A DNA stretch of 54,035 nt from an uncultured Clostridia bacterium (GTDB taxonomy: Bacteria; Bacillota; Clostridia; Oscillospirales; Oscillospiraceae): NCBI GenBank assembly GCA_946550725.1, contig CAMNQX010000012.1, forward strand, positions 1 through 54,035, written 5' to 3'. The position numbers and the translations under genes were made by a program. This document shows, piece after piece, positions 1 through 6,634 of the stretch (the stretch's first letter is position 1; every line of letters starts with the position of its first letter). The notes beneath the pieces were generated by a model that saw only the letters and a program-made list of their open reading frames with translations, searched no databases and had not been told where the DNA came from.

Positions 1-55
1 CCTTCCTTTGCTTTTCGTTTTATTGTACCCGACCCGCCGCCGCTTGTCAATTCGC
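1..55. repeat. 55-bp direct repeat, copy A (duplicated MBOAT leader with promoter)
   Basis: Positions 1-55 are identical to 1046-1100, the leader just upstream of the truncated MBOAT gene. The block includes a leftward sigma-A-type promoter: TTGACA (reverse complement of 45-50), a 17-nt spacer, and TACAAT (reverse complement of 22-27). The identity starts at the window edge and so may extend further left. A leftward gene, perhaps another MBOAT copy, is therefore expected just outside the window; that part is inference. Confidence 0.9.
22..50 (-). promoter_or_regulatory. Leftward promoter in duplicated leader (copy A)
   Basis: TTGACA, exactly 17 nt, then TACAAT on the minus strand. This is the same promoter as at 1067-1095. 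It would transcribe a gene that begins to the left of position 1. Confidence 0.65.
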
Positions 56-68
56 CCGCCCGGCAAAA

Positions 69-104
69 GGCAGAGGGACAATTTCCTTGAACTGTCCCTC
101 TGCC
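69..104. terminator. Perfect 12-bp hairpin, possible terminator
   Basis: GGCAGAGGGACA at 69-80 pairs perfectly with TGTCCCTCTGCC at 93-104 across a 12-nt loop. No clear T-tract follows on either strand, so it may be a factor-assisted terminator or part of a repeat element. It lies downstream of the truncated MBOAT gene, between the 59-bp repeats and leader copy A. Confidence 0.45.
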
Positions 105-128
105 TTGGTGCAAACTATCACATATTTC

Positions 129-246
129 TAGATATTTTTCAATTTATTCTAGATTTTTACAAGACAAAAGAACCGTCCCCTTGTCTTTAGATATTTTTCA
201 ATTTATTCTAGATTTTTACAAGACAAAAGAACCGTCCCCTTGTCTT
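129..246. repeat. 59-bp tandem repeat, two identical copies
   Basis: Copy 1 is 129-187 and copy 2 is 188-246, identical over 59 bp. Each has an AT-rich half and ends in a short palindromic segment in which AAGACAA pairs with TTGTCTT around the core AAGAACCGTCCCC. The AT-rich part is unlike the GC-rich surroundings. The stop codon of the truncated MBOAT frame lies inside copy 2, so the element supplies that protein's last residues. The palindromic core resembles short dispersed repeats I associate with clostridial intergenic regions; that recollection is not verified here. Confidence 0.9.
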
Positions 247-1034
247 CGGAAGTTCTCCGCCAGCGTAAAGCCCATCACCTTGGCAGAGGCCAGAGCCATG
301 TCGGTGTAGGCGGAAAAGTCGCAGTAGATCTGAATGGAAAAGGCGCAGGCCGCCAGGATCACCTGCACCGCGCCGAAGGACGACGGCGCGGCAAATACCG
401 TGTTCACCACCACCGCCAGCTTGTCCGCGATCATCAGCTTCTTGAACGCTCCCCAAAGGAACCGTCCGAAGCCCTCCCGCAGGTTTACATAATTAAATTG
501 ATGCGTCTCATCGAACTGGGGCAAAAGCTGGCCCGCCCGTCCGATGGGGCCGGAGAGGAGAGCGGGAAAGAAGGAGAGAAACAACGCGCATTTGACAAGG
601 CTGCGTTCCGCCGGGGTCTTTCCCCGGTATACATCGATGAGGTAACCCATGGCGGCGAAAAAGTAGAAGGAGATGCCCGCGGGCAGCAGGAGCTGGGGCA
701 CATGGGCGGACCAGTCCAGCCCCACCAGCGCCACCACCCGCTTCACGGTGTTGACCGCAAAGCCCAGGTACTTGAACGCCCCCAGCGCGGCGATGAACAG
801 CGTCAGAAGGAGACCCAGCAGCCACTTTCTGCGGGTCTTTTCCAGCGCCTTCGCTCCAAAATAACTCACCAGCACGGTGGAGAGCAAAAACACGAAATAT
901 TCCGGCCCCGCGCACAGGTAAAAGAACCAGCTGCACGCCAGCAGCCACACGTTCCGCGCCCGCCGGGGCAACAGGAAGTACCCCGCCGCCGCCACCGGGA
1001 AGAACAAAAAGTAAGACAGGGACAAAAAGCTCAA
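216..1034 (-). pseudogene. MBOAT-family O-acyltransferase (AlgI/DltB-like), 3'-truncated
   Basis: The 272-residue product begins like a membrane-bound O-acyltransferase of the AlgI/DltB type, which acetylates or D-alanylates cell-surface polymers. It has a hydrophobic start, several transmembrane segments, and the family-typical stretches SFYFFAAMGYLIDVYRG, FFPALLSGPIGRA and QIYCDFSAYTDMA. Family members are usually about 450-500 residues, and the conserved catalytic His lies beyond the point where this copy ends. After AENFRR the frame runs into the 59-bp tandem repeat, which contributes QGDGSFVL and the stop, so the second half of the enzyme is missing. The 5' end has a ribosome-binding site (GGAGGAAAG) and a good promoter. 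I judge it a disrupted copy. An intact paralogue to the left of the window is plausible because the leader is duplicated there. Confidence 0.8.
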
Positions 1035-1045
1035 GCTGCTTTCCT

Positions 1046-1100
1046 CCTTCCTTTGCTTTTCGTTTTATTGTACCCGACCCGCCGCCGCTTGTCAATTCGC
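1046..1100. repeat. 55-bp direct repeat, copy B
   Basis: Identical to positions 1-55. It lies immediately upstream of the truncated MBOAT gene and contains its leftward promoter and the beginning of its ribosome-binding region. Confidence 0.9.
1067..1095 (-). promoter_or_regulatory. Sigma-A promoter of truncated MBOAT gene
   Basis: On the minus strand TTGACA (1095-1090), 17 nt, TACAAT (1072-1067), with the start codon at 1034. Its -35 box overlaps the -35 box of the rightward promoter at 1089-1117. Confidence 0.7.
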
Positions 1101-1117
1101 GTCGGTGGGGTTATAAT
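1089..1117 (+). promoter_or_regulatory. Sigma-A promoter of the 1156 gene
   Basis: TTGTCA (1089-1094), 17 nt, TATAAT (1112-1117). It reads into the gene starting at 1156. Its -35 hexamer shares five bases with the divergent leftward promoter. Confidence 0.7.
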
Positions 1118-1155
1118 GAGCCAAAGGCAAAGGGCCTTGGAAAGGAGCGGAAAAC

Positions 1156-1518
1156 ATGAGTTTTGTCACATACTACGGATGCTACGATCACAACGCGGAA
1201 TGGTATTTGATCGAGCTTGCGCTGAATGTCTCCGCCTCTGAGATCCTCTGGGAGGATATGTACGTCCCCGAGCCGGGGGTCAAACGGGAGGATCAGCAGG
1301 CGCCGTATTTGGAGCAATACTTGAACGAGGACGGCACCGCAAAGCTATGCGGTACCTACGAGGTGCCCAAAGGCCAAAGCCCATCCTCCAGAGTCGCTTT
1401 CTTCCTATACAAGGTTCCCGCCCCGACGCTGTCCACCCCCTACGGTGAATTTCCATTGGCCGCTGGCGAGGCGGTTCCCCGGCGGTTGGAGGGCCTGATC
1501 GAATTTGAAGAACCATAA
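1156..1518 (+). CDS. Hypothetical protein, 120 aa
   Basis: A complete small gene with a good promoter at 1089-1117, a ribosome-binding site (GGAAAGGAGCGG at about 1138-1149) and an intrinsic terminator directly after the stop. The product is soluble, acidic and rich in aromatic residues, beginning MSFVTYYGCYDHNAEWYLIE, with no signal peptide or membrane segment. I do not recognise a domain. It is transcribed alone, between the truncated MBOAT gene and a convergent SLH-protein gene. The strong expression signals make a real gene likely; its function is unknown. Confidence 0.75.
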   Translation: MSFVTYYGCYDHNAEWYLIELALNVSASEILWEDMYVPEPGVKREDQQAPYLEQYLNEDGTAKLCGTYEVPKGQSPSSRVAFFLYKVPAPTLSTPYGEFPLAAGEAVPRRLEGLIEFEEP

Positions 1519-1560
1519 AAAAGCAGGACAGACCCCACGGTCTGTCCTGCTCTCTTTTTT
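1516..1560. terminator. Bidirectional intrinsic terminator
   Basis: AGCAGGACAGACC (1522-1534) pairs perfectly with GGTCTGTCCTGCT (1539-1551). An A-run precedes the hairpin and a T-run follows it, so it can end both convergent genes. A similar hairpin is at 23885-23915. Confidence 0.9.
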
Positions 1561-1566
1561 CCGTCT

Positions 1567-2550
1567 TTAGAACCACTTCCACCAGGAGCTGGTTTCCCGG
1601 GCTTCCACCACGTCCATGGCCCCGGCCAGCATCTCGGCGCACTGGCCCCGGGTCAGGACCTCCTCCAGTCCCAGCGCGCCAGTGGCCCCGGTGGTGATGA
1701 CCCCCGCGCTCTCCAGGTTCGCCGCCGCCTGGAAGGCCCAGGCGGGGGCGGTGAGGGTGTCAGAGTAGAAGGTGGTCACCGCCACGTCGGTGGTGGAGAT
1801 CATGCGGTCCAGCAGCACCGCCGCCTCCGCCTTGGTCACCAGACCGTCAGGGGAGAAGGTGGGCCGTCCGTCCTCGCCGGGATAGCCCCGGACGATGCCC
1901 TGCTGCACCGCCGCGGAAACATAGCCCTTGCACCAGGTGGGGATAGCGTCGTCGTCGGCAAAGCCGGTGGTCATGGTCTCCGCCAGCGGCTCACTGCCCA
2001 GGGCGGACATGGCCATGGCCATGAACTGGCTGCGGTTCACCGGCTCGTCGGGGCGGAAATAGTAGCTGTCGCCGATCTTCTCCCCCACCATGACCTCCTT
2101 TTCCGCCAGCTTGATGGCCGCGTTGTAGCTGGGCACGCCGCTCATGTCGGCGTAGGTCACCTTGGTGGACGGCTTACGGATGCGGACCTCCACCTTGGCG
2201 GGCTGGGACACGTTCCCCATCTCGTCCTCCGCCACGAAGGTGAAGGAGTCCTTCCCGGTCTTGTTCTCAAAGGGGGTGTAGACGAAGGTGCCGTCCTCGC
2301 ACAGCTCCACGCTGCCCCGGGCCGCCTTTTCCGACAGGCGGTAGCGGATGGCGTCCCCCTCCGGGTCCACGGCGGTCACCCGCCCGGTGTAGGCCACGTT
2401 CTTGCACGTCTCAAAGCACTGCTCTTGGGCGATGGGCGCGTTGTTCATCCCCGCCGGAGGCTGGGTGTTTTCCAGCGCCAGCGCCGCCGTCACCAGCATC
2501 ACCACCGCCAGCATCAGGGGAACGAACCGTTTCATGGGTGTTTTGTTCAT
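1567..2550 (-). CDS. Secreted SLH-domain surface protein with Ig-like domain
   Basis: The 327-residue product has an N-terminal signal peptide (positive MNKTPMKR, then a hydrophobic run ending near residue 26). Next comes a cadherin/Ig-like module at about residues 37-127, with the tandem-repeat-like DPEGDAIRYRL and GTFVYTPFENKTGKDSFTFVA. The C-terminal half carries SLH-type repeats: one around residues 135-185 (RPDEPVNRSQFMAMAMSALG), one around 195-255 (FADDDAIPTWCKGYVSAAV and LVTKAEAAVLLDRM), and a weaker third to the end. SLH domains bind secondary cell-wall polymers, so the protein is probably anchored on the wall. The start has a strong AAGGAGG site. It faces the 1156 gene across the shared terminator. 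Partner and specific role are unknown. Confidence 0.85.
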   Translation of the reverse strand: MNKTPMKRFVPLMLAVVMLVTAALALENTQPPAGMNNAPIAQEQCFETCKNVAYTGRVTAVDPEGDAIRYRLSEKAARGSVELCEDGTFVYTPFENKTGKDSFTFVAEDEMGNVSQPAKVEVRIRKPSTKVTYADMSGVPSYNAAIKLAEKEVMVGEKIGDSYYFRPDEPVNRSQFMAMAMSALGSEPLAETMTTGFADDDAIPTWCKGYVSAAVQQGIVRGYPGEDGRPTFSPDGLVTKAEAAVLLDRMISTTDVAVTTFYSDTLTAPAWAFQAAANLESAGVITTGATGALGLEEVLTRGQCAEMLAGAMDVVEARETSSWWKWF

Positions 2551-2671
2551 ATCAACAGACCTCCTTAAATTTTAACGCCGTGCCCTTATTTTGGCCCTGT
2601 GGACGGCGATTATACCGTTCCTTTTTCCCTTGCCGCCGCATAAACTGCTACCAAATAAAGGAGGTCTTTTT

Positions 2672-3202
2672 ATGGAATGGACCGCAAAGGAACAAAACGG
2701 CAAGCTCATGATCTCCGTCACCCGTCCCATGGATGACCGCGGCCTCTACCGCGCTTACGCCATCGGTCCCGGCGGCAGCCGCTGTCTCCTGGGCGCGCTC
2801 ACCCCCGGGGGCGGCTGTCTCTCCCTCCGCCGCACTCTCTCGGTAGACGCCCTGCGCCAGCGGGGGTGTTACCCCGTCCGCTCGGTGGAGACCGCCCTGG
2901 CCTATTCCTTTTCCGCTCCCGCCCCCGCGCCTCCCGGCTGGTCCGCGCCGCCCAAGGCCCTGCCCTGGCCGGACGACATCCTCCGCGCCGCCTACGCCGC
3001 CGCTCCCCAGCGGCCCTTCTACCAGGAGGAGGCCGACGGCTTCTCCCTCGCCTTTCCATTCCGGGGTGCAGGCCCCTTCCCCCTCCCCGCCCTGTTCTGC
3101 TTCGCGCGGCTGGTCCCCCTCCGTCAGCAGAGCTGCTGGCTCTTCGCCTTTGACCGGGAGGGCCGCCCCCGGCTGCCCGCGCATAATTCGCCGGAATTGT
3201 AA
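2672..3202 (+). CDS. Hypothetical protein, 176 aa
   Basis: I chose the ATG at 2672 because AAAGGAGG lies eight bases upstream; the open frame itself reaches further back without a ribosome site. The product starts MEWTAKEQNGKLMISVTR and is rich in Pro, Ala and Arg. It has no signal peptide or clear membrane helix and no recognised domain. The N-terminal part looks like a small beta-rich module (residues 1-75) followed by a Pro-rich spacer. It is the first of three rightward genes, the next two being spore-coat-like, so a spore role is possible but only by proximity. Confidence 0.6.
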   Translation: MEWTAKEQNGKLMISVTRPMDDRGLYRAYAIGPGGSRCLLGALTPGGGCLSLRRTLSVDALRQRGCYPVRSVETALAYSFSAPAPAPPGWSAPPKALPWPDDILRAAYAAAPQRPFYQEEADGFSLAFPFRGAGPFPLPALFCFARLVPLRQQSCWLFAFDREGRPRLPAHNSPEL

Positions 3203-3237
3203 AATACTACCTCCATCTTACGAAAGGAGGCTTCCCC

Positions 3238-3423
3238 ATGGCGAATCTCACCACCAAGGAGCTGGACGCTCTCTCCGACCAGCTCAACTACGAAAAGCTG
3301 ATGGCCTGCAAGTACACCGCCGCCCAGGAGGGCTGCACCGACACGGCCCTGGCCGACACCTTCAGCCGCTGCGCCCAGAACCACAAGGACAACTACAATG
3401 ATCTGCTGAACTTCCTCAAGTAA
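3238..3423 (+). CDS. Small spore-coat-like protein (CotF-related), 61 aa
   Basis: A short, helical, charged protein (MANLTTKELDALSDQLNYEKL, then CKYTAAQEG and a C-terminal NHKDNYNDLLNFLK). It resembles the helical half of the Coat F family and is followed 21 bp later by a longer CotF-type gene, a pairing I know from other clostridia. AAAGGAGG lies just before the ATG. Such proteins are expected in the spore coat. The sequence around 3182-3208 (GCATAATT, 14 bases, AATACTAC) loosely resembles a sigma-E-type promoter; this is weak evidence. Confidence 0.7.
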   Translation: MANLTTKELDALSDQLNYEKLMACKYTAAQEGCTDTALADTFSRCAQNHKDNYNDLLNFLK

Positions 3424-3444
3424 CCAAAGAAAGGAGCGACCTTT

Positions 3445-3702
3445 ATGACCGATCAGGAGCGTATGACCGACCTTATCTTCTGTGAAAAGAAGATGAGCGA
3501 CAACTACAGCATCTGGGCCAGCGAGTGTACCAACGTCCAGCTGCGGGACACCTTTTTGAATCTGCTGAACCAGAGCCACAAGACCCAGACCGATCTGTTC
3601 CAGACCGCCCAGCAGAAGGGCTGGTATCAGCCCGTCCCCCAGGCCCAGGCCGACGCAGTGACCAAGGCATACAACCAGTTTTCCACCGACGCGCCCAACT
3701 AA
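3445..3702 (+). CDS. Spore coat protein, CotF family, 85 aa
   Basis: The product fits the Coat F domain over most of its length: LTD-type start (MTDQERMTDLIFCEKKMS), the conserved NYSIWASECTN, LRDTFLNLLNQSHKTQTDLF and GWYQPVPQA. These are ferritin-like helical coat proteins of endospores. AAAGGAGCG precedes the ATG. The gene forms a two-gene unit with the 61-aa gene before it and is closed by the terminator at 3716-3745. This gene is the clearest indication in the window of an endospore former. Confidence 0.85.
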   Translation: MTDQERMTDLIFCEKKMSDNYSIWASECTNVQLRDTFLNLLNQSHKTQTDLFQTAQQKGWYQPVPQAQADAVTKAYNQFSTDAPN

Positions 3703-3713
3703 CCACAAGACAG

Positions 3714-3748
3714 AAAAACACCGTGCCGGGCGGCACGGTGTTTTTGTC
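3714..3748. terminator. Bidirectional intrinsic terminator
   Basis: AACACCGTGCCG pairs with CGGCACGGTGTT around a two-base GG loop, preceded by A-runs and followed by TTTTT. It separates the coat genes from the convergent anti-sigma gene. Confidence 0.9.
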
Positions 3749-3752
3749 GTTC

Positions 3753-5156
3753 TTACGGCATCTCGGGGAGCCAGCGCCCCGGCTGGGCGGTGTTTCCCTC
3801 AATGGGGATGTACCACTGGCCGATGGCGACGCCCACCACATCTTCAGGCACGATGGGTTCGTCAAACACCCAGTAGTTGGAGGCGCGGTCAGGGTCCTTG
3901 GAAAAGTTGCCGCGGCCCCACTGGTCGGGGATCACTGTTCCGTCCTTCAGATAGAGCGCCATGTCGAACATGATACTGGCCCATCTTCCCGGATCAGGGA
4001 GCGAGGAGGTGAGGGTCGCGCTCAAGGGGCTGAGGGAGAGTTTTTCTGTGACCGCTCCGTTATATAGCTTATGCCCGTTCATGTCGATCTCCCGGACGGG
4101 CGCATTGACCAAGGGCACGTCGATGGACCACGGCCCTTCGATCCTCACGCCTGTGCAGTAGAAGCCTTGAATATCACCCCACCAAATGTCCTCCATATCC
4201 TCCACTCCGGCGTTGTACACATCGTCGTAATAGAGAACGCCATCCTTTTGGAACAACACGGGGTCGGGCGCGTCATAATAGTCCTTTTCGCAGGGCGCGC
4301 CCTCTTTTCCCCGGCTGTCCTGGTAGAGCATTTCCGACTTGCTCCACACCCCGCATCGAATGAAACTTTCCTCCAGGTTGAAGTCCGGGTCGTTGATTTG
4401 CCACAGATAGTGCAGGCGGTTGTCGCTCCCAAAGCCAAAGGAGGAAAGGGCATAGTGGCCATGCTCCAGCGCACGGAAGGTCTGGTTCGGCTTCAGCACC
4501 ACTCTGCCGTCCTTCAGCGTCTCGCTGTCCAACTTGCGGTCGGTCAGCTTCACGTCCTCGGGGAAGGGCACGCAGAGCCATTCCGTGCTGGTGATCAAAT
4601 CGGAAAGGTCCAGATGCACCGTGGCGTTCTCTATCCGGTTGCGCTCCCAGTGGACCTGGGTATCCATCAGGGCCGCCTTGCTCTCCGGGTCATAGCGAAG
4701 AGAGGAACCTCCGCTGAAGGACATCGTGTCCCATTTTTCTTCCCCTTCCTCCGGGATGTATGCCTCCACGTCGATGATGCTCTTGTCATCCACGCGGTTT
4801 CCCTTCAAGTCCCGCACTTCGTAGTAGATCCTTGCGGTGTTGGGGTCGGACATGGCGGACACCACCTTAATCTCAATGCCGTCCGCCACTGCCGTTGTTC
4901 CGTCCACCGTCTGCACATAGGGCTCAAAGCCGCTGAGAAGCTCCCCCAACGCCTCCCTTAATCCCGGCGACACCGCCAGGACGGTCACCGCCATCGCCAC
5001 GCACAGCGCGGCGGCCAGCAGCACGGTCTTAAAGGTCAATTTCACTGTTTTCACCGGTTTTTCCTCCTGTTCTTCCAGCGCCGCCATTAGCCGCGCCAAC
5101 TGTTCCTCTGTCGGCCCTACGGCCTCCATGTCCTTCCTGTACTCATCCTGAAACAC
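3753..5156 (-). CDS. Membrane anti-sigma factor / DUF4179-like, cognate of upstream ECF sigma
   Basis: I place the start at GTG 5156, eight bases after AAGGAGG; the longer frame overlaps the sigma gene without a ribosome site. The 467-residue product has a cytoplasmic N-terminus (about residues 1-45, helical: EQLARLMAALEEQEE), one transmembrane helix (about 50-70, TVLLAAALCVAMAVTVLAV), and a large extracellular beta-rich region like DUF4179-type domains. The gene overlaps the end of the sigma gene by 14 bp. This is the usual layout of an ECF sigma factor and its membrane anti-sigma sensor, in which the N-terminus holds the sigma factor and the outer domain senses envelope state. The signal is unknown. 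Confidence 0.75.
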   Translation of the reverse strand: MFQDEYRKDMEAVGPTEEQLARLMAALEEQEEKPVKTVKLTFKTVLLAAALCVAMAVTVLAVSPGLREALGELLSGFEPYVQTVDGTTAVADGIEIKVVSAMSDPNTARIYYEVRDLKGNRVDDKSIIDVEAYIPEEGEEKWDTMSFSGGSSLRYDPESKAALMDTQVHWERNRIENATVHLDLSDLITSTEWLCVPFPEDVKLTDRKLDSETLKDGRVVLKPNQTFRALEHGHYALSSFGFGSDNRLHYLWQINDPDFNLEESFIRCGVWSKSEMLYQDSRGKEGAPCEKDYYDAPDPVLFQKDGVLYYDDVYNAGVEDMEDIWWGDIQGFYCTGVRIEGPWSIDVPLVNAPVREIDMNGHKLYNGAVTEKLSLSPLSATLTSSLPDPGRWASIMFDMALYLKDGTVIPDQWGRGNFSKDPDRASNYWVFDEPIVPEDVVGVAIGQWYIPIEGNTAQPGRWLPEMP

Positions 5157-5628
5157 GTTCCCCGCCTCCTTCCGAGAGACTGGTCCGAAGCTGTTCCCGT
5201 GCCCTGCTGAGCCGGGTCTTAACGGCGCTCTGGGAGATACCAAGCACCGCCGCGATCTCCTTCACCGGCAGCTCCTCATAGTAAAACAGGTGCACCGCCA
5301 GCCGCAGCTTGGGCGGCAGGGCCAGCACCTCCCGCAGCGTCTCCCCCTCTGGCGGCTCCGGGGCGCGGACCTCCTCCGCTTCCTCCAGGGGTACGTTCCG
5401 CCGCCCCGCCGAGCGCAAAAGGTCTTTTGCCCGGTTCACCGTCACCCGCAAGAGCCACGCCCTGGCGTGGTCGTCGTCCCGAAAGGCGGGGGCTTTGGTG
5501 AGCAGGCGCAAAAACACATCCTGCATCACGTCCTCCGCGTCGGCGGCGTTCCCCGCGCGGGCATAGGCCAGCCGGTACACCGCCGGGGCAAACTGTTCCG
5601 CCAGCCGCCCGGCCTCTTTCGCGTCCAT
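5143..5628 (-). CDS. ECF RNA polymerase sigma factor (sigma-70 family)
   Basis: A 161-residue ECF sigma factor. Region 2 is at about residues 8-75 (AYARAGNAADAEDVMQDVFL, AWLLRVTVNRAKDLLRS) and region 4 at about 100-155 (YYEELPVKEIAAVLGISQSA, VKTRLSRAREQLR). The start is ATG 5628, seven bases after AAAGGAGG; the upstream in-frame ATG lacks such a site. It is the first gene of a two-gene unit with its probable anti-sigma factor. On the minus strand TGTAAC, 17 nt, CGTGTA (5679-5651) resembles an ECF-type promoter and suggests self-activation. That would leave a very short leader, so the site is tentative. Confidence 0.9.
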   Translation of the reverse strand: MDAKEAGRLAEQFAPAVYRLAYARAGNAADAEDVMQDVFLRLLTKAPAFRDDDHARAWLLRVTVNRAKDLLRSAGRRNVPLEEAEEVRAPEPPEGETLREVLALPPKLRLAVHLFYYEELPVKEIAAVLGISQSAVKTRLSRAREQLRTSLSEGGGERVSG

Positions 5629-5727
5629 ACCGCCGCCTCCTTTCACTTCATACACGTTTCATCTTTTCAAAAGGTTACATACCGCGAAAAAATTTGTCAA
5701 CGTTTTTCCCGCCCCGGCAAGAAAAAG

Positions 5728-5757
5728 CTGGCATTATTCCCCTTGGTGTGGTAATAT
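5728..5757 (+). promoter_or_regulatory. Candidate promoter of the uppP-ftsK-ddl-murF operon
   Basis: CTGGCA (5728-5733), 18 nt, TAATAT (5752-5757), 33 bp before the uppP start codon. The -35 match is partial (four of six). Confidence 0.5.
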
Positions 5758-5790
5758 AACTTTGTATGTTTATATCCAGGAGGTCACCCT

Positions 5791-6621
5791 ATGGAATTTC
5801 TCTCCGCCGCCTTTATGGGCCTGCTGCAAGGGGTCACGGAATTTCTCCCCGTGTCCAGCTCGGGCCACCTTTCCCTGTTTCAAAATTTCTTCAACGGCCA
5901 GGCGCCCGACACGCTGTTTAACGTCCTGCTCCACTTCGCCACCCTGTTGGCGGTGTTCGTCTACTACTGGCACGACATCGTGGACATGATCGCGGAGTTC
6001 TTCCGGGGTGCGGTCGCCCTGGTGAGCCGCAAGGACGGCGGCAAATCTGCGCCCCCCGCCCGGCGGCTGGTGCTGATGGTCATTCTGGCCACCCTGCCCC
6101 TGGTGGTGGTCCTCCCCTTTAAGAATAAGGTGGAGGCCCTGGGGGCCAGCACCCTGTTCATCGGCTGCGCCCTGCTGGTCACCGGCCTGCTGCTCTTCGC
6201 CTCCGACCGCCTTAAGCCCGGGCGCAAAAATGAGCGGACGATGACGGTGGTGGACGCGCTGCTCATCGGCTGCGCCCAGGCTCTGGCGGTGGTCCCTGGT
6301 CTCTCCCGCTCGGGCACCACCATTTCCGCCGGCACCGCCCGGGGGCTGGACCGCACCTTTGCCGTGCGTTTCTCCTTCCTCATGTCCCTCCCGGCGGTAC
6401 TGGGGGCAACGTTGCTGGAGGTCATCGACGCCGCTCAGGCTGGGGTGGACGCCGCCCTCATCCCCCAGTACATTCTGGGCATGGCCGTGGCTGCCGTCAG
6501 CGGCTACTTCGCCATCCGCCTGGTGAACCTGCTGGCTAAAAAAGGCCGCTTCGGCGCCTTCGCCTACTACTGCTGGGCCGTGGGCCTGGTCACCATCATC
6601 GCGACCTTCGTCTTGAAATAA
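5791..6621 (+). CDS. uppP: Undecaprenyl-diphosphatase UppP (BacA)
   Basis: The 276-residue integral membrane enzyme dephosphorylates undecaprenyl pyrophosphate so that the lipid carrier for peptidoglycan and wall polymers can be reused. It has the family signature near the N-terminus (LLQGVTEFLPVSSSGHL, about residues 10-26) and the second active-site loop VVPGLSRSGTTISAG (about residues 168-182), among multiple membrane helices. Length is normal. CAGGAGGTCACC precedes the ATG. It begins a rightward envelope operon: ftsK follows 13 bp downstream, then ddl and murF. Raised UppP activity is linked to bacitracin tolerance in other bacteria. Confidence 0.96.
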   Translation: MEFLSAAFMGLLQGVTEFLPVSSSGHLSLFQNFFNGQAPDTLFNVLLHFATLLAVFVYYWHDIVDMIAEFFRGAVALVSRKDGGKSAPPARRLVLMVILATLPLVVVLPFKNKVEALGASTLFIGCALLVTGLLLFASDRLKPGRKNERTMTVVDALLIGCAQALAVVPGLSRSGTTISAGTARGLDRTFAVRFSFLMSLPAVLGATLLEVIDAAQAGVDAALIPQYILGMAVAAVSGYFAIRLVNLLAKKGRFGAFAYYCWAVGLVTIIATFVLK

Positions 6622-6634
6622 GGAGTTGAATTCC

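Noticed and set aside
240-1241. A plus-strand open frame of 333 codons across the MBOAT fragment
   Set aside because: Arg/Gln/Gly-rich antisense of the MBOAT coding region; it also runs through the promoter and start of the 1156 gene.
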